Shown here: positions 43,026 to 55,683 of the stretch, one piece after another | How positions within the stretch are numbered: position 1 is the first letter of the stretch | How the letters are laid out: every line of letters begins with the position of its first letter | Assembly: GCA_020310875.1 (NCBI GenBank) | Contig: CM035430.1 | Coordinates: 100,805,931 to 100,869,930, forward strand | Reading direction: 5' to 3' | Origin: Ceratopteris richardii | Taxonomy: Eukaryota; Streptophyta; Polypodiopsida; Polypodiales; Pteridaceae | Length of the DNA: 64,000 nucleotides | Notes under the pieces: generated by a model | Seen by the model: the letters and a program-made list of their open reading frames with translations, nothing else | Databases searched by the model: none | What the model was told of the DNA's origin: nothing | Translations under genes and position numbers: made by a program

Positions 43026-44075
43026 ATGGGAACTTGATTTCCATCATTCATTGACAAATTGGACAGGGGAAATTATCTAGCCATGTCCCTAAGGATGAAG
43101 GCTTACCTCCAAAGAACAAGCTTGTATGGATACATATCTAGAGATGAAGATATCCCAACCTTTATAACCAAAAACCAACCTACAAAAGAGGAGCAAGAGA
43201 GACTAGCTACATGCTGTGCAAAGGGTGATCGAGCCAGGTCTTACATATTCAATTCAATATCTCATTTTCTGTTACGTCATATTAGGAACTATAAAACTTC
43301 CCAAGACACTTGGGAAGTACTATCTTCATACTTCTCATCAAATACAAAGGCCAGAAAAAAGCAGCTTTGGATGGAGTTCACAACATTGAAGAAGCAACCA
43401 AAGCAAAGTGTAGCTGACTATGTGACGAAGATGAAGGATGTAGCTAATCAACTTGGGAGTATTGGAGAAGAAATAGAAAATAAGCAGATAGTAAGGCATA
43501 TCATAAATGGCATCAAGGCTAATTAAAAATGGGAGTCTTTTACCATAACAATGGACCTATATATGGACATGAAGATAACTTACCTCAATACATTGATGGG
43601 ACAACTCTTCACACATGAGACAAAGTTCAACTAGAATAAAGATACTTCTAGAGGTAATAAATCTTCTACCCTTTACAAAAATAAACATAAAAGTTAAGAT
43701 AAAGGCAAAGGTAAGAAGAATGAAGAAGATGCAAGTACCTCTCAAGTGAATTTATTAGGTAGTGGAAGAGGTACTAGAGGAAGGGATAGAGGAGGAAAGC
43801 AAGATAGGGAGAGACCATATAACTCTTCACCTTGCAACATTTGTGGCTTGACCAATCATATCACATATAATGCTTCAGAAACACAAAGATTCAAAGAGGC
43901 AGAGGTTTCCGCAGAGGAAGATATGGAAAATCAAGAGGCAAGTTCAATAATGGAGGAAACAACTATCATCAGAATTATAACCAAGGTTACAACAAAAACT
44001 ATCACGGAGGCTTCAAAGGAAGAAGAGATTACAACAACTATACAAATGATCAAGAGGATTTCCTATTACTCATAA
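43026..44075 (+). pseudogene. Element J gag
   Basis: The ATG at 43026 is followed after two codons by TGA where K reads GAT GGA, so the start is dead. The capsid is then recognisable (FIDKLDRGNYLAMSLRMKAYLQ; LATCCAKGDRARSYIFNSI; LWMEFTTLKKQPKQSVADYVTKMKDVANQLGS). The zinc knuckle begins CNICGLTNHI near 43835 and is then lost to a frameshift. Stops lie at about 43526 and 43700. Confidence 0.85.
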
Positions 44076-44099
44076 ATATGATAGCCAAGCAAGGTAAAA

Positions 44100-46684
44100 A
44101 TGATTAGCACCTATTCTATATCGATTTTGGTTGCTCCAATCATGTAGCAGGCAATGTCACATTATTATCTGACCTTGAAGAACGAAAAGGAAAGCATGAA
44201 GTCTAGAGAGGTGATCACACTAGGCACTCAGTAAAGAAGATTGGAAATGATAATGCATCTGATGGTAATGTGAACCTTCTAAGCAAGGTATTGATGTGCC
44301 AACATTAAATAAGATTCTATTCAGTTTTGCACAGATTGTTGAGAAGGGTTTACGGGTTAGATTCACTAGGCATGGAGCATGTGTGGAGGACCCTCAATAA
44401 GGCTTCCAGAGGATTGCAAAAGGTGAAAAATATGTTAGAATTTTTACCATTGAAGTTGAAGATACAAGAAATATTTCTCTCTTCAATTATAAGGACCAAA
44501 CCCTATCTGAATTAGAGATATGGCATAAGAGACTAGGTCATATAGCTGAAAGTTCATTGAAGCAAATATGGAGGGATCGGATTTTACTTGGCATCCCAAA
44601 TGTGTCGAAGCAACACATGATTTACAAATGTGGAGCATGCCAATTTGGCAAGTCACATAGGCAACCATTCAACAAAAGAGGATACATGTATGAAGACTAC
44701 TTGGAGCTTGTACACATAGATGTGTGGGGTCCTAGTAGAGAGCCATCAATTTAAGGGTAAAGGTATTATGTTCCTTTCATAGATGACTATAGTAGGTGGA
44801 GAACACTTTATTTTATGAAGCATAAAGATGAATTCTTCACTTGTTTCAAGAAGTATTTGGCATTGGTGGAGAATCAAACATGTAAAGATGTGAAGAGGCT
44901 CAAATCTGATGGACATGGTGAGTATTTCTCACATGAGTTTGAGTCCTTAAAAGACAGAGGCATAAAGAGAGAGACTACCAGGTACACTCTTGAACAAAAT
45001 GGAGTGGCAGAGAGAAGAAATAGATTAGTAGTAGAGGCTGCAAGATCAATGTTGAATGAGAAAAAACTCCCTAATTATCTATGGGTGGAGGCTATTTCCA
45101 AAACCACTTACCTAATCAATAGGCTTCTATCAAAGTCTCTCGATGGGATGACACCTTATGAGGCATGGAATGGTAGGAGACCTTCCATAGATCATTGTAA
45201 CATCTTTTGGTGCATTGCTTATGCACACATACCCTCACAAATTAGGGGAAAGCTTGATCCAAAAGCTAAAAGATGCATATTTATAGGCTATGATGAGAAT
45301 TAGAAAGGATATAGGTTATATAATCCCATTGAAAAAGGATTTAAAGTTAGTAGGGATGTGGTTTTTGATGAAAATAACTCTTGGTTTGAGCATGATTGCA
45401 GGAAAATAAAGCTACCCTATGATTTGGAGAATGATTTTCCAAATATGACCAAGGAAGAACCACATACATCAAAGGATCTTAGCTCAGAAGTTGAAGAAAA
45501 AATTGATATTGAAGAATCCAAAGCTAGGAAGTCTAAGGGAAAAGCAAATCTCAAAAAATTGGAAGACATTCCAGAGTGATCCAATCAAGCGCTTAGAAGA
45601 TCTCAAAGGGAAAGCAATAAACCTATAAGGTATGGCTATGACACACCACTAGTCACCAAGCATTCTATATACATGACTAAAGATTCTATGTCAGAGGAAC
45701 CTTCTTCATTTGAAGAAGCCAAGAAGAAAGAAGAATGGAGAGAAGCTATGGAGGAAGAAACTAAAGAACTTCATGAGAATACTACTTGGGTTTTGGTTCC
45801 CAAAAAACCATAATAGGATCTAGGTGGATTTACAAAGTAAATAAGAATTTAGATGGCACAATAAATAGGTATAAACGAAGGCTAGTAGCAAAGGGGTTTT
45901 CTCAAACCCATGGAGTGGATTATGAGGAGACCTTCTCACCTGTAGCCAAGATGACAACTATCAGAGTTTTAGTAAGTTTTGCTACTTCAAAAAATTGGAA
46001 CTTGTACCAATTAAATGTTAAAAGTGCATTCCTTAATGGGTGGATCTCTAAAGAGGTCTACATGGCTCAAGCACCAGGATATGAAGACAAAAAAATATTG
46101 CTTATGTATCTAAATTAATTAAGGCATTGTATGGTTTAAAGCAAGATCCTAGAGCTTGGAACCATAGCCTGGTCACATACTTGCAGGAACAAAGTTTTGT
46201 TGTAAGCAAGGCAGATTCTTCATTGTTCATTAAGAAGACTAATTCAAGTGTTATTTATTTATTTGTTTATGTGGATGACATTATCATTACAGGAAATGAT
46301 GCCAATGGCATCAAGAAGATTAAAACCCAGATGAAGGAGTTCAAGGTCAATGATCTTGGGTTGCTAACATATTTTCTTTATTTAGAGACTCTTTATACAC
46401 ATTCTGGTGGTTTCATTACTTAGAAAAAGTACATACTAGTCAAGTTCAAAATGGAAAATGCAAAAAATGCATTTACACCCATGGAATTGAATCACAAACT
46501 CAGTGCTCATGAAGGAGAGCTGCTTGAAGACATTACAGGTTATTAAAGTCTTGTTGGAAGTCTCAATTATGCAACCCTAACAAGAGTAGATATATTCTAT
46601 GGGGTGAGTACATTGAGTCAATTCATGCATACACCAAGAAAACCTCACATGGAAGCTACCAAAAGGATCTTAAAGTACTTGAAG
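44100..46684 (+). pseudogene. Element J protease, integrase and RT remains
   Basis: Protease near 44120 reads IDFGCSNHVAGN, with the active-site Ser replaced by Phe. Integrase blocks: CGACQFGKSH (44630), HIDVWGP (44715), LKSDGHGEYFS (44905) and LEQNGVAERRN (44990). RT: KVNKNLDGTINRYKRRLVAKGFSQTHGVDYEETFSPVAK (45830-45950), QLNVKSAFLNGWI and FVYVDDIIITG (46270). Many stops and frameshifts separate the blocks, for example near 44280, 44752, 45301, 45578, 45812, 46117 and 46422. The remaining linker runs to YLK at 46684, where L is inserted. Confidence 0.88.
46680..46684. repeat. Target-site duplication (left) of element L, TGAAG
   Basis: TGAAG is repeated at 51629-51633 after the other LTR. 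Removing L and one copy restores the J sequence. Confidence 0.88.
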
Positions 46685-46935
46685 TGTCATATTAGGGATG
46701 CACCCCTCCTTGGGTGAGGTGGCACTCATGCCATTTGGCATCTATTTGGGTTTATATTATATGGTAGAAGAATTAACAAAGGATTATCTCTTATGAGTAA
46801 AAAGGGACTCTTGAGAGAGTCTCGAGATGAGAGATTCGAGGAGCTCGGTCGTCGGGTGGATGAACGCAAGGAAAAAACTCTGTGTGGCGATGGCTAGATG
46901 ACGTCGACTGTGGAGAGCAACAAAAGAATCTCAGA
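46685..46935 (+). repeat. Element L 5' LTR
   Basis: Starts TGTCATATTAGGG and, by the target duplication, ends AATCTCAGA rather than at CA. Matches 51378-51628 over 251 bp. Confidence 0.88.
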
Positions 46936-46936
46936 T

Positions 46937-46948
46937 TGGTATCAGAGC
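46937..46948 (+). other. Element L primer-binding site
   Basis: TGGTATCAGAGC, one base after the LTR. Confidence 0.9.
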
Positions 46949-46986
46949 AGCGATTCGCGCCATGCTCACGCCCATGGAAGGCGCCA

Positions 46987-47041
46987 CGATTCGAACGCAT
47001 GACCTACTATTGGGGAGGAGAGAGTCTTAACCACCAAGCTA
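46987..47041 (-). repeat. tRNA-like module inside element L
   Basis: On the minus strand, 47041-47031 reads TAGCTTGGTGG (A box) and 46998-46987 reads GCGTTCGAATCG (B box). The box starts are 43 nt apart, as in tRNA genes. The T-loop is canonical (TTCGAAT) with four of five possible stem pairs, but the acceptor arms do not pair. It therefore looks like a tRNA-derived SINE head rather than a tRNA gene. It starts about 40 bp behind the primer site and points toward the 5' LTR. Confidence 0.5.
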
Positions 47042-48674
47042 TAGCAATATGATGTTGATACTTGAGTCGAATAGATATAGATAGCAAACGCGCTGATTGG
47101 GAGCTCATCGAAAGAGTATTTGGGAAAGGTCTTCATAGTTGTGGTTCGAACCAGAGTTGATAATCTCATTATACAAGAGCTATGAAGATCACATTGGTTG
47201 ACGATTCAATCGACATCTTCAATGATGTGAAAGTGGTATTGAAGGCAATTCAAGATGATTCAAGCTTCCCAAGAGTATGGCCATATCTATCTTCATGCAT
47301 TGAGGTGGATGATGAGGAATAAGGAGAAGATAATGCTCTCCTTTGTGACATCCTACACCTTTTAGCAAGGAGAAGGAGTATGGCTTCCAATTCCAGGTTT
47401 GAGTATTTTTGAATTCTTATAAGAAATTTCATTTTTGAAAATGATAATGAAGCATTAGGGGGCCAAGATTTTGGAGGGAAATCACATGTATGGAGGGTAT
47501 GAAATATATGCTCTCATTTGGGGTCAAGGATTACCTCAAAGATACAAGAAGGCCAAGTTTAGAGTACATTTTTACACTTTTTCCAGCCCCTCCAACAGTC
47601 CACTAGTTTGGCATGTCCCGCTTGGAATGGCCATATCTTGGGCTAGAAAAATCCAAATTGGACGTGCTATGGCTCGTTTCGAAGAGCACAAGGTCTATTT
47701 TTAGTTTATGAATAGAAATTTTGGAAAATAAGTATTTTTGCAGGTCTATACAGCTCTGCAAAGTCTGAACAGTTTTCGGCGACGACCTTCCGGGAGCCAT
47801 ATTTTACAAACCAGGAAGGCGATTTGAGTAATTTCACTTTGATTTCTTTGCACATGCTATATATATCACTTTATGAACATTTTCAGGTCCTAAAGTGGTT
47901 TTTGCAGGTCTAAAGAAGGATTACTAATGCATTTTTTGACTAAATTTGCATTATTTTTGTAATCACCTGACCATGTTTTATGTTTTTGGGAGTGCTCCGA
48001 TGTTTTCGGACACTTCAAAGTTTATATTAGGACCTGAAGAGGAAGGTGCAGAGGTCTCGGACATCATCGAGAATGATTGGATGCATGCAATTCCAAAACG
48101 AAAACTATTCAGGGACGTATGCTTTATGCTTTAGGCAGTTTACTTTATGTTATGGCATGTTCTGTATTTACATGCATGAATTGAATTGCATACATCAAAC
48201 GTTGATCATTGTTTAAATTTTTAAAGTATGTATCGACAGGCAGGAAGTATACTTTTTGATTGTTTCCAGGAAAGAGGATTGCAGAAACTATATGGTTAGA
48301 TGGTTGCCAACATTTGTTTTTATGTTTTTGCAGATCATGGAATCCATATATGAGTTTATGGCGTGCATGCCATGGGCCTGTCAAGCCCTATGTTTTTGGG
48401 TGGCCTGAGTGCCACTGAGTTTTTGGTAAAATTTTTTGGGATTCCATTTCCTTGGGGAAATGCTGTCGAAATTTTTCCCACCGCATGGTGTTATATACGC
48501 ACTTACCTTAGGGTAAGAATGTTATGGCATAGTAACATGCCTTTCTGCAAACATCAATAAGTTTTAGGCATGCTTATAAGCATGTATTTGATGGACTTAG
48601 GACCATCATAGTAGTATACATAAGGCAACTTCAGTAGTAACAGGATCCCTACACATAATCCTTATGGATTTATA

Positions 48675-48740
48675 CTATAGGATTGCTAAGAGAAGGAGCT
48701 ACACCTTCACCATTAGTAATGTGCACAAGCAATCCTATAG
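48675..48740. repeat. 13-bp inverted repeat in element L
   Basis: CTATAGGATTGCT (48675-48687) and AGCAATCCTATAG (48728-48740) pair perfectly across 40 nt. A smaller GAAGG/CCTTC stem lies inside the loop. Confidence 0.75.
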
Positions 48741-51363
48741 GTTATAAGAAGTTGCATACAGGTATGGGAGATACATTTATGATAATCTTCAAAGAAGATT
48801 GAATTATCTTCAAAACAATCTCACAGTATGATTAAGAGACTATGGGGTATTATCAGGAATACCCAAAGAGTGACTAGTTTCACTCATGCACATCACTTAA
48901 GCGACTAGTGAAGCATTTCTGCTACACTATTAAGGAAACCAAATAAATGGGATCACAAATATGGGTTTCATGAGATAGCATCGACGGATGCTTATGTGAT
49001 TCGAGTGATGGTTAGTACGGCCACAGGCATGGCACTAACTCTATGATTTAGAGCATAGATCCCTTAGTTAGGAATAGTGGGAGTACCCAATACATATATA
49101 TGTATATCGGGATCTATAGAGAGGTACTTGGACCTAGTCTTGGTACCTAGGAACAAGTTGGTTTGGAACATAAAGGGATATCCATTGTCACATATTGACT
49201 AGAACCAAACTAACTAGTTCAAGGACATGGGACTCATTTGAGTCCACTCATATCATTTTAGGATATGGGATTCATTAGAGTCCACTTGTATATTCCATTA
49301 TATGGAATATATATTTGGTTTAGTGTACGTATGACACCGTGAATTGGAACAAGTTTTCACTGGTATGGGACGGTGGAAACGACTTCCCTTTGAGTACTCT
49401 TCTTCTATGGCCAAGGAGAAAAGGACTCATCATTCATGGCATCATATCTCACTAGATCAGAAGAGAGCTCTTAGTAGACATCTCCTACTAGGATTGGGAG
49501 TTATCCTTCACAGTATAGGGAAGATTTATTCTTCCAGTAGAGAATGTGATAGGTGATTTTATCATCATTGGTATCACATACTCATTTTTTAGTTTTTCAG
49601 GAAGGATAAATCCATCAGTTTGATTGGATCGTATAGATCCATGTATAGAGTATGGTTGGCATAGACAGCTCCTTAGTATGGATACACATATGTTTACGGT
49701 ATCATGTCATATCATTGCTAACCATTTTAGTAGAGGATTTTTATCCTTATAAGGAATTTATTTTCTCCACTCTTCATTACATACACCTTCATTAGTTAGA
49801 GAAGATCTGTTCTCCATCTTCATAGGAATAAGTGTAATGAGGGATTATCCATTAGTTATGGAAGAGAGGACTAAATCAATTCATGAGTTTCTCTTTTAAG
49901 GAAAGGAGAAAGTGGGGATCAGCTCAGAGATCCATGAGAGATCTCACTTTAGCTGAGAGGTCTCACTTTAGCTCCTATTCTTTCAAAGAGAAAAAAGAAA
50001 GGAGAACATGATTTCTTCATGGGAGAAGAATAGAGTATGTTTTCCTTTAGAGAGAAGAGGTGTTTGGGAAACATCTCTTAGTCTATATTTCAGAAGGAAT
50101 TCATTTACTCTACTTTTCAATGTAATTTTCCTTCACATAGGAGTCTCTTTCTCCATTAGTTTTGAAGGAAAACATGGAGAACTTATGTACATGTTCCCAG
50201 TTATGAACAGAGTAAATGGATTCAATAGAATCTCTTTCAAAGGGAAAGGGAAAGTGGAATAGGTTCCACTGCTAGAGCTCTTTTCTTTAGAAGAGATTGA
50301 ATAGACAGAGAGAGAGAGAGTTTCACTTTCTCACTTTTAGGTTGTCTAGATAGAAGTGGCACTCTTCTATCAAAGAAAAAAGGGAAATCAGTTAATCATG
50401 ATGGTTAGATTGAGTCTCACTTGTAGAATTTAGAGAGAAGTAGTTATGCTACTTCCAGTGATGGTCCATGACTAGATGAGATGATCTAGTTATTGACATT
50501 AGTGACACTGGGAGTTGAGTATGACTATTCTCTTTAGGGTTTCTAGGAGATAGGGATATATCTAACCTATTGGGGTACCAAACTCTTAATTGGTGTTACA
50601 TCATGAGTATGATGAGTAAACATCAGTTAGGAGGATGGGTACTTAGGGATTATCTGAAGCTCAAAGGGAATGCTTTCTACATTCATATGGCAAACTACAG
50701 GGAAGAGAAATTTTAGAGTTTGCACTAGTGGCAAAAGATGCTCTTCCAATAGAACTTAGTCCACAGGTAATGGATGAAAAACCACAGACTTCTTGGTTGG
50801 TGAAATGTAGAGATTGCATTTTACTACCATGAGCTAGATGATGGATTTGCATAGTTCACAAGGTAGTTTAGACAAACCTACTACTTGTGATTACACTCAA
50901 GGTTAGCAAGACCTAGAGTGGTATGAGGGAAATCTATCATGTACTCCTAGATGGGTTTGAAGTCACTTTTTATGGGACTTTGTTCTATATTTCAGAGGAT
51001 TATATGGTTTACTGTCTCCATTATGGTACGGTCAAGCTTATAAGTTTGGCACCCCTTACACTTGCTTTTCTTACTATTACTCCATAGAGTAAACATCATA
51101 TGGACTTAGGTCATTCTAAGGATGTTATATGTTATGAGAGTGATAGTTTGGAACTTGAGTGTATATGGGAGATAGTAGGCACCACTCAGATGGTTTCCCA
51201 CATTTGAGATGATCTCATATGAGACTTCTTAAGGGGAAGGATACCGAGAAACAACACACAGACATGACCATGTACACAGAGTACATGGGGTTCAGGGGAG
51301 TCCGAGCACTTTCTTCTACCATTATGGACATTTCATTTACATTTTCGAGGACGGAAATGCTTT

Positions 51364-51377
51364 CAAGGGGAAGGAAA
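51364..51377 (+). other. Element L polypurine tract
   Basis: CAAGGGGAAGGAAA directly before the 3' LTR. Confidence 0.85.
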
Positions 51378-51628
51378 TGTCATATTAGGGATGCACCCCT
51401 CCTTGGGTGAGGTGGCACTCATGCCATTTGGCATCTATTTGGGTTTATATTATATGGTAGAAGAATTAACAAAGGATTATCTCTTATGAGTAAAAATGGA
51501 CTCTTGAGAGAGTCCCGAGATGCGAGATTCGAGGAGCTCCGTGGTCGGGTGGATGAACGCAAGGAAAAAACTCTGTGTGGCGATGGCTAGATGACGTCGA
51601 CTGTGGAGAGCAATAAAAGAATCTCAGA
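51378..51628 (+). repeat. Element L 3' LTR
   Basis: 251 bp, same ends as the 5' copy; followed by TGAAG. Confidence 0.88.
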
Positions 51629-51633
51629 TGAAG

Positions 51634-51870
51634 GGTACCATAAATTAAGGGTTTTTATCCATTTACATCAAACTTGGATATCAGGCTATACTTTAATGCA
51701 GATTGGGCTCGCTCAAAAGACGATAGGAGGAGCACCTTTGGCTACTTATTTTTTATAGGGTCTAAATTGATTTCATGGTCATCAAAGAAATAACTGATTG
51801 TGTCATTATCATCAACTGAAGCTCAATATAGAGGTCTAGAAAATGCAACACAAGAGGCATTATCCATGTA
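51634..51870 (+). pseudogene. Element J RNase H fragment
   Basis: After the duplicated TGAAG the frame gives [42 protein letters not shown] and then a stop, followed by SLSSTEAQYRGLENATQEA. The first carboxylate box is NADWA instead of DSDWA, and the second is EAQY instead of EAEY. The fragment ends abruptly at the G-relative leader. Confidence 0.82.
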
Positions 51871-51884
51871 TCCTCAATAACCAA

Positions 51885-52458
51885 TGAATAGAATGCATCA
51901 CTGCTTACAGTCATGGCCACTGACTAAAATACCCTGATGCACAAAAATGATTGTATGTCAAAAAGTTGAACAAATCTACCTTGTCGAGTTCTACTTAACA
52001 TGTAGCAATACTTAGAGACACAAAAAGACAAAATTGCCTACACAAGCACTATGATAATGTCGGAGGTTGAAACAAACTCAAATTGCGATCTCGGTACAAT
52101 GAAGCAAAGCCCTTTTCTACTCCTAATCACCCTGACTATGCTCACCAATTTTTTTGCAATTTTGAGACTCTAATTGAAGGGATGTTGACGATGCCTTAGA
52201 TGACACCACGGTGTGCTCTGATACCAATTGTTGGAGTTTGAGGTCTATGGAAGCACACAAACAACACAATGAAGAAGAAGAAGCTTGGAGAATGACTCAC
52301 AATACTGAATGTATTACAACTAGAATATAAAAAGATAAATGACTTGTTAGGGTTATAGGCATATATACAAGCCGAGGGAAAAAACCCTCCTAAGGAGGGA
52401 AAAAGTGCCCCAACGGTCCTACTGTGTTCACACTCATCACTACCTAAATATATCAACA
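51885..52458 (-). mobile_element. Orphan leader and 5' LTR of a G-family element
   Basis: 51885-52214 matches the G leader from the start-codon region (here mutated) outwards. The primer site is at 52215-52226 (plus-strand GCTCTGATACCA), then the 230-bp LTR at 52229-52458 (TGTTGGAG...ATATCAACA). No gag-pol accompanies it. The right end abuts CA-rich simple repeat. Confidence 0.86.
52229..52458 (-). repeat. G-family 5' LTR
   Basis: Same length and termini as 26462-26691, with many point differences. Confidence 0.87.
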
Positions 52459-53110
52459 ATGCACATACACACACATACATGCACATACATTCACACATAC
52501 ACATACACATACACCCACATACACATGTGCATATGCACAAACATATCTACAAATACATAAAAGAACATGCATGCATGCATTACTCCATATACACATAGTC
52601 ATACACACATTAACACATACTTATAACATGAATGAACATACACATGGATGCAAATGGAGATGAGTGCACATGCACACTCATATATATACACATGCCTATA
52701 CCTACACATACACATACACACACAAACTATATATGCACATACATATATATACACACACATACACATAAACATGCACATACATACACACATATACACACAT
52801 ACACTTACATATACACATGCACATACATACATATACACACACATACACATGCACATACACACATGCATATACACACACATACACACACATACACACATGC
52901 ATATACACACACATACAAACACATACACATATGCACATACACACATATACACATACATACACATACATATGCAAATATACACATATGCACATACACATAT
53001 ACACATATGCATATGCATAAACATATCTACATGCACATATATACACACACAGATACACATATATACATGCATATAGACACACTTACGCAACTATAGATAT
53101 ATACCTACAT
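52459..53110. repeat. Complex (CA/TA)n alternating repeat
   Basis: ACACATAC-type purine-pyrimidine alternation over about 650 bp. His-Thr and Cys-Met open frames on both strands are repeat artefacts. 53111-53310 is AT-rich without a recognised feature. Confidence 0.95.
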
Positions 53111-53309
53111 GTGCATACATACATTTTATACACACAAGGCAACTACATGCACATAATACAAATATAAACATAAACACATATATACTATGAATGAATTATA
53201 TAATTAAAGTAATAAATACATGTTAAATATAAACAATAGTTAAAATAATTTGAACAAGACTTTTCATTAATTAGTATTATAGACACAATTCAAAACATAA
53301 CTGGAATGA

Positions 53310-53434
<125 letters not shown>

Positions 53435-53916
53435 GTATATCAATGTAAAATATATATCCAATGTAATATATCATCATGATCATAATCATCCACATCATCA
53501 TGTAAGTCCTAATCATCATGATCATCATCATTATCATACTCATCATCATGATCATCTGCATGATTTGACGTAGCTGTAGTGGCATCATGAGTAGAGGTGG
53601 GAGCACTCTCTAATGATCCAATTCGTTCCCCCTATGACTGTCTCTTAACCTCATCCATATTTGCCTCTCCATAATACTCATGTATTACATATAACAAACA
53701 TGAATAAATAAAACATATAAAACATCAATAAAAATAAAATCATTTGATGAAATTTAATAATACTTACAAAAGCATTTGGATGAACTTGCATGTACTCACT
53801 TAGACATCGATATCCACAATGTGTAGCAAAAATCCATTTCCTTTTTTCTAGGATATCGACCAAATATAAAAGCAAATTTAAATTTATAAACATGCATACA
53901 TAGACACACATACATA

Positions 53917-54795
53917 TGTTGGTGCAATTTACTCCAAACCTAAATGCTTGATTACTTATCCTATGGCTCATATGTACAATCATGTGTTAGCGCATGAACA
54001 ACCTCTTGTAAATGTTTGATTTTTACTCATTGTAAAAGTGCATAGAAGGAATCACTCTTAATCACGAGTTGTTAAGAAGAATCTTTTCACAAATCAATTG
54101 GTGAGTTAGCTAAAGATTGAGATCCTAAAATCTAGTAACACCTTTTGGTAGAAGATTTGAATTTCAAATTCAAAAAGGAGCTTCAACTTCAGCTATAAAA
54201 ATAGGACTTCAAAAGTCACATGTAACAGCTAAAGATTGCAGAGATTTCAAAGGTTTTCAAGTGGCATATTGAGCTCACATCATAGCTCTAATACTGCCCT
54301 CTAATTGTGCAATCGTTCATTGCCAATGGCATTATAATCTATGTGCATTGATATATACATGTTGATCATATCTCACTCTCTCTTCTTTGTCATGTATCAC
54401 TCAGAATAGTGAACTTCTCTGACTTGGTTCTCAGTGCATACTTGAGCATTTGATGTGATCTAAGCTAGTATAGATTCAATAGTGTATATTTTCTTTTCAT
54501 AAAGTTTCATTACCATTGCCTTAGCCAATCTCAAGATATCTTCAAAACTCTGCTCACTAGTCTGCATACTGTTGAAGCTCGAAAATGTTGGGATACACCC
54601 CTAACTTTTAAGCATAATTCTTTGAGTACACTTGATCATTCAAGTGAAATAACTTATGATTGGTAGCTATCCATTTCAATTAGATACTCCCAAAAGGAAT
54701 TTGATCAATTTCTATCAACTTATTCTTGGCTAGTGTGAAGTAAGGATTTGCAACACCATCTCAATTTCATAATCTATCCACTATCTCCTCAAACA
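53917..54795 (+). repeat. Element K 5' LTR
   Basis: 879 bp from TGTTGGTGCAATTTACTCC to CTCAAACA, similar to the J LTR but shorter. It is preceded by ACACATACAT repeat. Confidence 0.82.
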
Positions 54796-54796
54796 A

Positions 54797-54808
54797 TGGT
54801 ATCAGGGT
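54797..54808 (+). other. Element K primer-binding site, mutated
   Basis: TGGTATCAGGGT differs at two positions from TGGTATCAGAGC. Confidence 0.75.
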
Positions 54809-54822
54809 AACATCAAAGCAAA

Positions 54823-55683
54823 ATGGGAGATGGATTTCCATCATTCATTGACAAATTGGATAGGTCCAACTATCAAGCATGGTCACTAAGGATGAAGGCT
54901 TACCTCCAAGGAAGATGCTTGTATGGATACATCTCTAGAGATGAAGAAATGCCAGCATTTAGAAGAAAACATCAACCTACAAGACAGGAGCAACAAAGTC
55001 TAGCTACATGGTGTGCAAAGGATGCCCTGGCCAAGTCGTATATACTTAACTCAATACCTGATTTCTTATTACCTCCTATTAGAAATTGCAAGACCTCCCA
55101 AGAGACTTGGAAAGTACTTTCTTTATACTTTGATCAAAAAAAAGTGCTAGGAAGAACCAACTTTGGATGGAATTCACAACCTTGAAGAAGCAACCCAAGC
55201 AAAGTGTAGTTGACTATGTGAACAAGATGAAGGATGTAGCTAATCAACTTGGGAGCATTGGAGAAGAAATAGAAGAGGAACATATAGTAAAGCAGATCAG
55301 AAATGGCATCAAGGCTGATGACAAATGGGAGTCCTTTACCACAACAATGGACCTATATATGGACATGCACATAATTGACCTCAACACATTGATGGGGAAA
55401 CTCTTCACATATGAGAAAAATCTCAACAAGAATGGAGATATTTCTAGAGGTAATCAATATTTTTCCCTTTACACAAATAAAAATAAGACTAAAGATAAAA
55501 GGGGCAGAGGAGGAAAGCAAGGAAGAGGGAGACCATACAACTCTTCACCTTGCAACATTTTTGTCTTGACCAATCATATCATAGATGAGTGCTTCAAGAA
55601 CACAAAGAATCAGAGAGGAAGAGGCTTCCACAGAGGAGGCTATGGACAATCCAGAGGCAGGTTCAATAACAGAGGAAGCAACT
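54823..55683 (+). pseudogene. Element K gag
   Basis: The ATG at 54823 (MGDGFPSFIDKLDRSNYQAW) opens about 100 sound codons. A frameshift near 55140 moves the reading to the frame of EFTTLKKQPKQSVVDYVNKMKD, which continues to TAA at 55683-55685. The zinc knuckle reads CNIFVLTNHIIDEC, with the second Cys changed to Phe, which should abolish zinc binding. Gly/Arg-rich basic repeats flank it. Confidence 0.87.

Larger units (their letters stand above)
46685..51628 (+). mobile_element. Element L: LARD-like non-coding LTR element inserted in J
   Basis: 4944 bp with 251-bp LTRs (six differences, about 97.6%), primer site, polypurine tract and TGAAG duplications. It has a 4.44-kb interior in which I find no gag, protease, integrase, RT or RNase H. 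Longest open frames are under 100 codons and unrelated to transposon proteins. The end of the interior (TTTTCGAGGACGGAAATG followed by a purine tract) resembles the 3' end of plant Ty3/gypsy chromoviruses. It is therefore best described as a large retrotransposon derivative mobilised in trans, possibly by a chromovirus. Confidence 0.85.
41976..51870 (+). mobile_element. Element J: decayed Ty1/copia element, split by L
   Basis: Plus-strand 5' LTR, variant primer site and gag-pol with many stops to 46684. After L (46685-51628) it continues in RNase H at 51634-51870, where it is cut off. The TGAAG duplication around L restores the J frame at YLK-GT. J and K share LTR sequence and protein family. 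Confidence 0.87.

Noticed and set aside
47143-47152. GGTTCGAACC as the B box of a second tRNA-like unit in L
   Set aside because: The nearest A-box-like sequence is only about 30 nt away, too short for tRNA geometry; the palindrome alone is weak evidence.
48363-48560. Short frames inside element L as possible accessory genes
   Set aside because: All under about 80 codons, scattered on both strands, without conserved motifs.
52599-53096. Cys/Met/Tyr-rich and His/Thr-rich frames on both strands of the CA repeat
   Set aside because: Open on both strands and several frames at once, as expected of alternating repeats.
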